From NCBI GenBank assembly GCA_029974985.1, contig JARKQC010000360.1, forward strand, positions 62,001-126,000: a DNA stretch of 64,000 nt. The letters run 5' to 3'. Origin of the DNA: Bacteroidota bacterium (lineage in GTDB: Bacteria > Bacteroidota > Ignavibacteria > Kapaibacteriales > UBA2268). Position numbers and translations under genes: made by a program. Below the pieces are notes generated by a model, which worked only from the letters and a program-made list of their open reading frames with translations, was not told the DNA's origin and did no database searches. Of the stretch, positions 1 through 8,836 are shown in pieces. The stretch's first letter is position 1; each line of letters starts with the position of its first letter.

Positions 1-2716
1 TATATCGAATTGACAAATGATGATTTCCGAGCTGTATAGGGCGGAATTGTACTTTAAAATTATATTTTTCACCTGCTTTTAATTTTAAATTATTAAAAAT
101 CTGGCGATTAAACTCGAATGCATCGGAATTTTCTTCGTTAAATATTTCGATTCCTTTTATCGAAATATCAGTATTTCCAGTATTTTGTAATGTTATTGAT
201 TGAGTTTGATTTTCTATTAAATACGGTCCAGAAGGAAAATGTGTCCTAAAAATTCTTTTTCTTCCCCAATTATACGAACTTGCAACTAAACCTGGTTCGA
301 TGCTTTGAGCATTAATTAAGCAAACATTATCATTTGTACTTGCATCGCTTATAATTACAACAGAATCTTTATATTTCTTCAAGGATTTAGGAGTAAAAAT
401 TACATCAAATTGGTATTCTGAACCAGTGGGAATTATTAGTGGATTGTTTTCATCAAAATGAGTATCGAAAACAACTTCAAAATCATCATTTGTTGGCTTT
501 ATATATGAGCTAACTTTTAAATCCGAAACTCCCGAATTATAAATTTTAGAGCTTAATTTTACAGAATTTCCAATAGTCAAATCATCAAAGTACAAATCAC
601 TAACATCAATAATTGGGCTTCCAACCGTAGCTTCTAAAAATGTAGTAAATCTAAAAATGCAATCATCATTAAATCCAAGCGAATCAGACAATACTCCATT
701 TGAAATTGGATTAAATTTTACAGAAAAACTAATTTTTTCTCCTTTTGCTAAAATGAAAGGCATTTTGTTATTATTTATGATTTCAAATCCTTGTTTTCCG
801 TCTTTTAAATTAATTTTACTAATTATTGTACTTGTATCAGAATTATTTGTGATTGTAAAATCTTTTATTAATCCTACATCGTTTAATTTGAACGAGCCAT
901 AATTTTCATATCTTGAACTAATTATATTTTTCTTTGCTTTATAAATAATTTCTGATTTTGTAAAATTTCCATTTGCATCCCAAAAAATTATAACCGCCTT
1001 TGCATCGGCTTCTGAATTTATTATTTTTAAAGACCATTTTGCATTTGTGCTTATACCCGGAATAATTTTATCAAAATTTCCTTTAACAAAATTATAAGAT
1101 TCTTCATTTAAGAATAACGAGCCAGCGAGATTACTTCTTGAATTATCATTTGGCAAATCTTTAACTATGCCATCAACATTTCCCAAACAATCCATTTTCC
1201 AGCTTACTTCGGGTGATAATGTATCTTGGGTTTCTGCTAAACCAACTTTTAAACCCGCTGAAAAACCATAGCTCCTATCACGATTAAATCCATAAATATA
1301 AGAAGTAAATTTTGAATCAGATTTAATGCTGTATTTGCCAATAGGATCTATTTTAAGGGAAATCATTCCAATATTATTAATAATATCAATAGTTTCATTT
1401 TGCAAAATATTCATTTTATTTATTGAAACATATTGAATATCATCTTTTATGAATTTTCCCATCATTAAATCATCGGGGATTTCTCCATATTCACCTTGCT
1501 TATAAATTATATTTAAATAATTATTTGAAAAAGCAGAATTACTATTAATTGCTGGCATCGAAAAACTAACTTCGTTCAAATAATTTTCGTAAGGATTTAA
1601 TAATATTTGAAAGGGGTCGCCATCTGGCTCGGGCAAACCGTCTTCCTCGACACCTGTGTTATATAAAGTTACTGAAATTTGTTTGTCTGATGATATTGTG
1701 CCGCATTTTGCTCCTAATAAATCATTAATTCTTAATTCTAAAAAACCTTCTCCAAGAATACCGCCCTTTTGATTTATTACTGCATAATTTTCACCATTTA
1801 ATTTAATATTTGTGTTAGCTTCTTTTGCATAAATTCTTACTATTGGGCTAAATTTTCTTCCATAGATTATTGGAATATGAAATGTATGTCCCCAATATCT
1901 TGTTCCTAATTCCATTTCTGCAATATATGCCGCATATTTATTATTACTTGGAATATTTGCTGAATACGATGCCGAAACTACTGAAATTGGTAAATTTGAT
2001 GTTATTAAACTTCCCGATAAATCAGCATCACGACCTTTTGATGAAATCATCCAAACGTCGCCCTTATTTAAAACCTTTTTTACAATTTCACCCGTTTTTT
2101 GTTCTGATGATGTTACACTGGATTGATTTCCACCTAATTTGAATGATACTTCTGTACCATCATAAATTGCACTAATACCGCACAAAGATGGAAAACCCGA
2201 ATAAGGTGGATAATATATCGAAGCATCGCCATAAGAAGAAATTATATATTCATTTGATAATAAATTGATAGGCAAAAGTGTGAATCCTTCGCTTGTACTG
2301 CTATAATTAACAAGTACATAAACGCTTATTGGATGCTCTGAACTAATCATTATGGCAGATTTAGTATAAATATCACTCGGAAAAATAGGGTCTAATCCCG
2401 TTTTGATATATGGCTGCACTAAGGAGGGTTCTAAACTTATTTCACTTGGTGCTTGAGGGATAACATTTACTGTTTTAGTATAATCTTTTCCAATAATTTT
2501 TAGTGTTGCTTTTGTCTCTACATCTGAATTTATAAAAATGCGTACAAAATTATTATTACTTCCATTTTCAATCAAAGCTGGTGGCACAGTGAAACAAAAT
2601 TCACTGCCCCAATTAGAATTAATATATTTTTGAAAGTTATCTGCGGAATAAATTGTTGTAGAATAAAATATTCCGAAGATTAAATTAAAAATAAAAAGTA
2701 TATATTTTTTTTTCAT
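1..2716 (-). CDS. Secreted IgGFc-binding-like / choice-of-anchor D protein (partial, C-terminus outside window)
   Basis: Reading leftwards from an ATG at 2716, the frame stays open to the window edge (905 codons, no stop). Checked by hand translation at several points. A GGAG motif lies about 9 nt before the ATG. The N-terminus (MKKKYILFIFNLIFGIF, ending STTIYSA) is a signal peptide. Residues of roughly 90-350 contain an IgGFc-binding N-terminal-like region (SEHPISVYVLVNYSSTSEGF, then LLPINLLSNEYIISSYGD). From about residue 590 there are three ASH/choice-of-anchor D-type Ig repeats, each ending in a motif such as FSVKFNPISNG, FDVIFTPKSLKKY or FKVQFRPIQLGN. Such proteins are surface or secreted in Bacteroidota and often end in a T9SS sorting domain; here that end is not visible. 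Function unknown; an adhesion or surface role is inference. Confidence 0.85.
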   Translation of the reverse strand, partial: MKKKYILFIFNLIFGIFYSTTIYSADNFQKYINSNWGSEFCFTVPPALIENGSNNNFVRIFINSDVETKATLKIIGKDYTKTVNVIPQAPSEISLEPSLVQPYIKTGLDPIFPSDIYTKSAIMISSEHPISVYVLVNYSSTSEGFTLLPINLLSNEYIISSYGDASIYYPPYSGFPSLCGISAIYDGTEVSFKLGGNQSSVTSSEQKTGEIVKKVLNKGDVWMISSKGRDADLSGSLITSNLPISVVSASYSANIPSNNKYAAYIAEMELGTRYWGHTFHIPIIYGRKFSPIVRIYAKEANTNIKLNGENYAVINQKGGILGEGFLELRINDLLGAKCGTISSDKQISVTLYNTGVEEDGLPEPDGDPFQILLNPYENYLNEVSFSMPAINSNSAFSNNYLNIIYKQGEYGEIPDDLMMGKFIKDDIQYVSINKMNILQNETIDIINNIGMISLKIDPIGKYSIKSDSKFTSYIYGFNRDRSYGFSAGLKVGLAETQDTLSPEVSWKMDCLGNVDGIVKDLPNDNSRSNLAGSLFLNEESYNFVKGNFDKIIPGISTNAKWSLKIINSEADAKAVIIFWDANGNFTKSEIIYKAKKNIISSRYENYGSFKLNDVGLIKDFTITNNSDTSTIISKINLKDGKQGFEIINNNKMPFILAKGEKISFSVKFNPISNGVLSDSLGFNDDCIFRFTTFLEATVGSPIIDVSDLYFDDLTIGNSVKLSSKIYNSGVSDLKVSSYIKPTNDDFEVVFDTHFDENNPLIIPTGSEYQFDVIFTPKSLKKYKDSVVIISDASTNDNVCLINAQSIEPGLVASSYNWGRKRIFRTHFPSGPYLIENQTQSITLQNTGNTDISIKGIEIFNEENSDAFEFNRQIFNNLKLKAGEKYNFKVQFRPIQLGNHHLSIRY

Positions 2717-3136
2717 ATATAAATCTCCTATTTGAAGATTTTAAAATTAATATTAATTATTAAGTTTGTAACAACTCTTTATTGTAATAACACATTAAAA
2801 TCAATTTCGTCTCAAAAAAAGTGAAAAAATCTTTAAAAAATCTATTTTTTTTTAATTTTTTTTCAAAAATGTGTAAAATTTAATAAAAAATACAATAAAA
2901 TTAACATATTTTCATAATTCGCATTGTTATTTTATATCATAATTTATTTAGTTTATACTAATATATTTCAAATACTTAAAATATTATTATATTATTTGAT
3001 ATTGAAAATAAAACGAGTTTAAAATCGTTTTTGTATTAAGGTAAAAAGTGATATTTGAGATATAGTTTATCTTTAAATATATTATTTTATTAAAATTTCC
3101 GAGTGATTTTTGTAGCATTTTAAAAAAGGTTTTGTT
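2717..3136. other. A+T-rich divergent intergenic region
   Basis: 420 bases between two divergently transcribed secreted-protein genes, so promoters for both should lie here. I see long A and T runs and one small hairpin, with arms AAAACGA (3010-3016) and TCGTTTT (3025-3031). No credible ORF or RNA gene is apparent. A TTTG-type -7 element typical of Bacteroidota cannot be assigned confidently in such A+T-rich sequence. Confidence 0.4.
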
Positions 3137-6100
3137 ATGTCGAAAAGATACATTTATTTTATAATTTTTATTTTTACTTTTTCCGTAAGTAATTTATTTT
3201 CTCAGTGGAGAGCTTATGAAGTACCACGCTATATTCAAGCAGGATATTTCGAGCAGTTTCCAGAGCATTATAAATATCCCATCAATGGTAAGTTAAGATA
3301 TATGGAACTGCCACCCGATGTATTAAAATTTAAACCAGAACAAACAACTTTTCAAACAAGTGATGGAATAGAAGTAGTAAATGTATCAAGCTCTTTTGCA
3401 AATGCAAAAACAGAAACATGGATTGCTCTTAATCCCACAAATCCATCTAATATTATTGCTACGGCAAATGATAATGCGTATCTTGGTGGATATGATGGTT
3501 TTAGAATGAGCGCTTTCGTTTCAAAAGATTTTGGTGCAACTTGGGCTCATAAACCAACTCCAAGTAATAGTGGACAGTGGATTAGTCCAAAAGGTACACA
3601 AGCTACGATTTTTGACCCATCTATTGCATTTGATACTAAAGGTAATGCTTATTATGCTTATGGTTTTTCAGAAACAACTTGGGGAAGTGAAGATAAAGAT
3701 ACAGAACAAAATGGAGTTTTTATTGTTAAATCCAGCGACGGCGGAATGACTTGGAATGCTATACAAGAAGGTTCTGACAAAGGAATAATGGCTGTAACTA
3801 CTGATGCATTAAAAACAAGCGGAAACCCTTTTCACGATAGATATACTATTACAACAGATGCTACTGTTGGCTCGCCATATCAAGATAATGTATATATAAC
3901 TTGGAGAGTTTTCCGTGGCATTGATGGAGTTGTTTTTAGTAAATCTACTGATGGCGGAGAAAGCTGGTCGCCTTATAGAAGATTAGATGTTGGTGGGCAA
4001 GCGCCTCAACCTGTAACTGGTCCGAATGGTGAGGTTTATGTAACTTGGATTTCTGAAGATTATAATGGATACGCCGCCGCAAAATTTATTAAATCAACTG
4101 ACGGTGGGGAATCTTTTGGTAGCATTATTGAAGCTCAGAAGGTTATTAGTATTGGTGATAGACATCCAGTAAGTTATCGCCACGTTTTAACAAAAAAACA
4201 AAATATTAGAGTATCTTCAACTCCAATGATGGCTTCGGATAATTCTAATTCACCATATAGAGGAAATCTTTATATAGTTCAAGCTGGTAGAGAAAGTAAT
4301 GGCGGTCCTTATGGTGTTTACATTTCAAAATCTACAAATAAAGGTTCTACTTGGGCAAAAAATATTCGTATTGATGAAAACTCATTAAGAAATGATTTAT
4401 TTTTCCCAAGTATTAGTTGCGACCCTATTACTGGTATGGTTGCAGTTCTTTATTATAGCAGTCAAAATGACCCAAATAACGTCGGAGTTGATGCTTACGT
4501 AGCTATTTCTAATGATGGTGGTGATACTTGGAGAAATATTAGAGTATCTCCAAATACTATTTATCTAAATTCTATTAGTACTGTTTTCCCACAAGGTGGT
4601 GAAGGAAATATTTATTGGGGTGATTATACTCACGTCGTTGCTTTTGATAGCAAAGTTTATCCTCTTTATTGGATGCCAACTCGTGCTGATTATCATTATG
4701 GCACTAATGCCTTGTTTACAGCATTTATTTCACCGGCTCCACAAGCTCCAACAGAACTAGCTTTTGTTACTCAGACAAACCCAACAAAATTAAAATTAAC
4801 TTGGACTCATCCTACAAAAAATCTTATTGGCGACCCAATTAATAATTTTAAAATTAATATTTACAAAGGCGATAAAAAAATTGGGGAGGTTCCTAAGAAT
4901 CAAAAACCAGAATTTTTTGATGGTGAAGTTTCTTACGGTGAAAAATATACATATTTTCTCGAAACTGAAATTGAATCTGGTCTTAAAAGTAAAAAGGTAG
5001 AAATTACTGCTACTATCGGCGGTAATATTAAACCAAAAGCAATTTCAAATTTAACTTGGAGACCAAAAGCAAATGGCGTTCAATTAAGATGGACAAACCC
5101 AAATCTAACAGTTGCTGACGAGCCTTTACTAGATGAATTAAGAATTGCAATTTATGATGTTGAGAAAAATCAATTAATTAAAAAAATTGATAATCAAAAA
5201 TTTACTGCTGGTGAAAATTCTGACTATACTATTGAATTAGCAACTGATAAATTCTATGAATTAAATGTTAAAGCTATTGCAGTCCGCGGCGGTGTCGAGA
5301 CAGAAAGTGATTTTTATTCCAATAAAGTAATTGCCTTCTCTGGAAATCCAAAGAATGATTTAAGTGAAAATTTTGATAACATAGAAAATAGAGTGCCAAT
5401 TTATAATAAAGGTAAATGGAATACTACAAGTACTAAAGCGGCTTCTGCACCAAATTCATTTACTGATTCGCCAGATGGCAATTATGCAAATAATGCTAAT
5501 GAATTTTTTATTATGGCACCTGTAGTACTTTCTTCTGGCAAATCAACAATAAGTTTTGACCATATCGCTTTAATTGATAGTGTGATACGTACCGATGTTA
5601 ATGAAATTCCAAGATTTGACTATGGGGAAATTGCTTATTCAAATGATTTCGGACTTACTTGGAAAATGTTAAAATGGGTAAATGCAAATAGTTCGCCCGA
5701 TTTTATTATGGGTAGCATAGAAGAAAGTAAATGGCAGAATTTAGCATTTAACCTTAATAATATCACTGGTGATACAGTTTTATTTAGATTTACACTGGGC
5801 TCTAATGATTTTAGAAATGGTGATGGCTGGTATCTTGATAATATTATGCTCGATGGTCGCCCTTCGTCAGTAAATTATAATCTTTATGATAATACAATGA
5901 TTAGTGTAAATCCTAATCCAATTCATAATTCTGCTGTTATTAGCATAAAAACAGCAATTGATGCTAATATCAAAATTGAATTTTATGATGTTTTAGGTAA
6001 TAAAATTTCATTTAACGATTTAGGATATAAAAAAGCGGGTGAATATTCCTTAAATCAAGAATTTAACCACATTTCTAATGGAATGTATTTTTATAAAATT

Positions 6101-6148
6101 TCAATTGATAACTATGTTAAAACTATTCCTGTTAGCGTTGTTAAGTAA
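3137..6148 (+). CDS. Secreted Asp-box (BNR/sialidase-like propeller) protein with Fn3-like domains and T9SS sorting domain
   Basis: 1003 aa. The signal peptide ends at SNLFSQ (about residue 22). About six Asp-box motifs of the S-x-D-x-G-x-T-W type are spaced through a beta-propeller near residues 129, 199 (SSDGGMTW), 272 (STDGGESW), 321, 399 and 458 (SNDGGDTW). Two fibronectin III-like domains follow (about 534-630 and 634-735; LKLTWTHP, VQLRWTNP). Next is a jelly-roll/MAM-like region (about 740-905) and finally a C-terminal domain of about 85 residues starting at ISVNPNPIHNSAVI and ending GMYFYKISIDNYVKTIPVSVVK-like, typical of T9SS type A sorting domains. It is probably exported and anchored or released at the surface. 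Asp-boxes alone do not prove sialidase or other glycosidase activity; no catalytic residues could be assigned. Confidence 0.88.
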   Translation: MSKRYIYFIIFIFTFSVSNLFSQWRAYEVPRYIQAGYFEQFPEHYKYPINGKLRYMELPPDVLKFKPEQTTFQTSDGIEVVNVSSSFANAKTETWIALNPTNPSNIIATANDNAYLGGYDGFRMSAFVSKDFGATWAHKPTPSNSGQWISPKGTQATIFDPSIAFDTKGNAYYAYGFSETTWGSEDKDTEQNGVFIVKSSDGGMTWNAIQEGSDKGIMAVTTDALKTSGNPFHDRYTITTDATVGSPYQDNVYITWRVFRGIDGVVFSKSTDGGESWSPYRRLDVGGQAPQPVTGPNGEVYVTWISEDYNGYAAAKFIKSTDGGESFGSIIEAQKVISIGDRHPVSYRHVLTKKQNIRVSSTPMMASDNSNSPYRGNLYIVQAGRESNGGPYGVYISKSTNKGSTWAKNIRIDENSLRNDLFFPSISCDPITGMVAVLYYSSQNDPNNVGVDAYVAISNDGGDTWRNIRVSPNTIYLNSISTVFPQGGEGNIYWGDYTHVVAFDSKVYPLYWMPTRADYHYGTNALFTAFISPAPQAPTELAFVTQTNPTKLKLTWTHPTKNLIGDPINNFKINIYKGDKKIGEVPKNQKPEFFDGEVSYGEKYTYFLETEIESGLKSKKVEITATIGGNIKPKAISNLTWRPKANGVQLRWTNPNLTVADEPLLDELRIAIYDVEKNQLIKKIDNQKFTAGENSDYTIELATDKFYELNVKAIAVRGGVETESDFYSNKVIAFSGNPKNDLSENFDNIENRVPIYNKGKWNTTSTKAASAPNSFTDSPDGNYANNANEFFIMAPVVLSSGKSTISFDHIALIDSVIRTDVNEIPRFDYGEIAYSNDFGLTWKMLKWVNANSSPDFIMGSIEESKWQNLAFNLNNITGDTVLFRFTLGSNDFRNGDGWYLDNIMLDGRPSSVNYNLYDNTMISVNPNPIHNSAVISIKTAIDANIKIEFYDVLGNKISFNDLGYKKAGEYSLNQEFNHISNGMYFYKISIDNYVKTIPVSVVK

Positions 6149-6183
6149 TTTAATTAATATGCTAATAATTTTTTGATATTTTT

Positions 6184-6223
6184 AAGAGCGGTAAATTTCT
6201 ATTCTTTGCCGCTCTTTCTAATT
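6184..6223 (+). terminator. Rho-independent terminator after the Asp-box protein gene
   Basis: Inverted arms AAGAGCGGTAAA (6184-6195) and TTTGCCGCTCTT (6205-6216), with one G:T wobble, enclose a 9-nt loop and are followed by a T-rich tract. It lies 35 bases after the stop codon of the gene ending at 6148. Confidence 0.85.
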
Positions 6224-6264
6224 TTATTAGTTTTGCAATATAATTCTCTAAAAAAAATTAAAAT

Positions 6265-8220
6265 ATGTTAAAATCAAAAATAAATAAAACTACAAAATCT
6301 AAGACTACAAAGCAAATAGATAATATTGATGAATCAAACTCAGATATTAGTGTTTTAGAAACAAGTAAAGAAGTAATTGATAATAATATTCAATTACAAA
6401 ATAGCAATATTCTTAATATAATTCCTATCAAAATCAATGGATTAGTTTTCAACAATGAAATTCTCAATATTGAAAATACTGAGACTACCGATACATCACT
6501 TATTAATACCTCCGAAACAAATGAAATTGTTAGAGGAAAAAATTATTATAAAAATCAAAAGAGAAAACAAAATCTAAAAAGAAAACAAGAAGAACAGAAA
6601 AATCAAAAAACAGAAAATAATAATTCTACACTCAAGCAAAGTGAAATTGAGAAAATTATTGAAAAACCAATAGATACAAATAAAAACAAGAAAAAAGCAA
6701 AAGTAAAAGACGATAAACAAAATAAATCAAAAGATATTAACAAAAAAATATCTCTTGTTAAAGAATTTCTTTATACTCAAATTAGTGAGGATAAAAAATT
6801 ATCTAAATCGCAATCTCGGAATGAATTTCTTATTAATTTTCTTAATAAAGTTGAAGAATATCTTATTAAAAAAGCATATATCGAGCCGGGTGGAAAAATT
6901 TTACTTGCCGTAAGCGGTGGAGTTGATTCGATAGTTTTACTCGATGCACTTGCTTTATTAACACAGAAGATTAGATTCTCTTTATATGTTGCACATTTTA
7001 ATCATAAATTGCGGGGTTTATCCGCAGATGCAGACGAAGGGCTTGTGCGAAATATATGCAAAGAATATAATTTACATTTTTATTCTGGTTCTGGAAATGT
7101 CAGGCAATATTCATCTAAAAATGGTATTTCTATTGAGCATGCCGCAAGAATTTTAAGATATAATTTTTTCGAGCGAACTGCACGCAACATAGGTGTAGAT
7201 ATTGTTGCAACTGCACATAACGAAGATGATTTAGTCGAAACTTTTTTTATAAATTTATTCCGAGGGAGCGGTTTAACGGGATTAAGCAGTATGCCATCGA
7301 AACGCAAATTTGTAAAAAATGTTACTCTTGTTCGCCCTTTTTTACAATTTAATAAATCTATATTATATAATTATGCAAAAATCAGAAAATTAGCTTGGAA
7401 TGAGGACGAAACTAATGCTCTGCTTAATTATACACGAAATAAAGTTCGCCATGATTTATTGCCAAAATTAATTAATGAATATAATCCTTCGATTATTGAA
7501 GTAATAAATCGTACTGCTGAATTAATTCAGGGCGCCGATGAGGTTATAAAAGATTTAGTTGTAAAAAATATATCGAATATTCTTGATGAATCGAGTAATG
7601 ATCGCTTTTATATAAAAATAAATATGCTTCTTACTTATAATAAATTTATGCAAGGTGAATTTTTGCAATTTGCTTGGAATAAATATTTCCGATTACAGCC
7701 ACTATCATTAGCAGTTATTGATAGAATTTTAGAGCTAATTGATAAACAAACGGGTAGTATTTGCGAAATATCATCGGGTTATATCGTATTGCGAGATAGA
7801 AATCATCTTGTTTTCACAAAAAAAATTAAAGAATTTGATACATCGGTAATTATTGAGAAAATTGGTAATCACAAAATTGGACGTTATAAATTCAGTATTA
7901 AAGAGGTTAGCCGCCAAGAAATGAAATTTGCTCAAGATAAATTTACTGAATATATTGACGCCGATTTTATGAATCCATATTTTGAGATTCGTAATAAAAA
8001 AGAAGGTGATATATTCTTACCATTAGGTGCGCCCGGCGAAATGAAATTAAGTGATTTTCTTACTAACTCGAAAGTATCGCTTATTGATAAGTCGAATATA
8101 TTAATTTTAACAAATAAAATTGATATTCTTTGGGTTATTGGTCATCGAATTAGTGATAAATGTAAAGTTACAAAAGAAACTAAAAAAATTCTTCAATTAA
8201 AATTTATAAATACAGACTAA
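6265..8220 (+). CDS. tilS: tRNA(Ile)-lysidine synthase with long N-terminal extension
   Basis: 651 aa. It converts the wobble cytidine of the tRNA-Ile CAU anticodon to lysidine, using ATP and lysine. The PP-loop SGGVDS is at residues 217-222, followed by conserved YVAHFNHKLRG and TAHNEDDLVETFFINLFRGSG segments. The C-terminal TilS substrate-binding domain ends the protein (KEGDIFLPLGAPGEMKLSDF). Family members are usually around 430-470 aa. The roughly 190 residues before the PP-loop domain are low-complexity and rich in Lys, Asn, Glu and Thr, with no recognisable domain. No internal ATG occurs between the first codon and the PP-loop, so a shorter product would need a GTG/TTG start. The frame stays open through the extension. 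hpt follows 33 nt downstream, a pairing common in bacteria. Confidence 0.9.
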   Translation: MLKSKINKTTKSKTTKQIDNIDESNSDISVLETSKEVIDNNIQLQNSNILNIIPIKINGLVFNNEILNIENTETTDTSLINTSETNEIVRGKNYYKNQKRKQNLKRKQEEQKNQKTENNNSTLKQSEIEKIIEKPIDTNKNKKKAKVKDDKQNKSKDINKKISLVKEFLYTQISEDKKLSKSQSRNEFLINFLNKVEEYLIKKAYIEPGGKILLAVSGGVDSIVLLDALALLTQKIRFSLYVAHFNHKLRGLSADADEGLVRNICKEYNLHFYSGSGNVRQYSSKNGISIEHAARILRYNFFERTARNIGVDIVATAHNEDDLVETFFINLFRGSGLTGLSSMPSKRKFVKNVTLVRPFLQFNKSILYNYAKIRKLAWNEDETNALLNYTRNKVRHDLLPKLINEYNPSIIEVINRTAELIQGADEVIKDLVVKNISNILDESSNDRFYIKINMLLTYNKFMQGEFLQFAWNKYFRLQPLSLAVIDRILELIDKQTGSICEISSGYIVLRDRNHLVFTKKIKEFDTSVIIEKIGNHKIGRYKFSIKEVSRQEMKFAQDKFTEYIDADFMNPYFEIRNKKEGDIFLPLGAPGEMKLSDFLTNSKVSLIDKSNILILTNKIDILWVIGHRISDKCKVTKETKKILQLKFINTD

Positions 8221-8253
8221 TATTTTTTTTTAAATTTCATAAGAGATGTTATT

Positions 8254-8802
8254 ATGCAGAATAATAAAATAGTCATAAAAGATAAAAAATTCAAGCTCTT
8301 AATCGAACAAAAAGAAATTGAAATTGCAGTAAAAAAAATTGCTGAGAGAATTAATCAAGATTACAAAGGGAAAAAACCTATATTTCTAATAGTGCTTAAG
8401 GGCGCAATACTTTTTGCGGCAGACTTGATTCGTTATATTGATGTTCATTGTGAAATTGAATTTATTAGTGCTAAAAGCTACGGACCTAATCTTATATCTT
8501 CTGGCGAGGTCCAACTTGGCGCGATTGCAAATAAATTAAATGATAGAGATGTTATAATTGTTGAGGATATCGTTGATACGGGGTGGACGCTAAAAACTTT
8601 ATATGGAAAAATTTTAGAACAAAATCCAAAGAGTATTACTACTTGTGCTATTCTATCTAAACCAGATACAAGGCAAATAAATGTAGAACTTAAATATGCG
8701 GGAATAGAAATTCCTCCATATTTTGTTATTGGCTATGGGCTCGATTATGATGAAGAAGGTCGTAATTTATCTAATATCTATATAATAGATTACGAGGATT
8801 AA
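8254..8802 (+). CDS. hpt: Hypoxanthine(-guanine) phosphoribosyltransferase
   Basis: 182 aa, normal length. Purine salvage: it transfers the phosphoribosyl group of PRPP to hypoxanthine or guanine in the cytoplasm. The family motifs are all visible: VLKGAILFAADLIRYI near the N-terminus, EFISAKSYG, the PRPP-binding loop VIIVEDIVDTGWTL, and the base-binding region VIGYGLDYDEEGRNL near the C-terminus. It lies directly behind tilS on the same strand, and the tilS-hpt order is widely conserved. The next gene converges on it, so this is the end of the transcript. Confidence 0.95.
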   Translation: MQNNKIVIKDKKFKLLIEQKEIEIAVKKIAERINQDYKGKKPIFLIVLKGAILFAADLIRYIDVHCEIEFISAKSYGPNLISSGEVQLGAIANKLNDRDVIIVEDIVDTGWTLKTLYGKILEQNPKSITTCAILSKPDTRQINVELKYAGIEIPPYFVIGYGLDYDEEGRNLSNIYIIDYED

Positions 8803-8836
8803 TTTCATAATAAAAGAAAATTATATTAAAATAAAT

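Noticed and set aside
657-2142. Plus-strand ORFs at 657-902 and 1870-2142
   Set aside because: They are shadows inside the continuous minus-strand frame from 2716 to the window edge, which has a signal peptide and recognisable domains.
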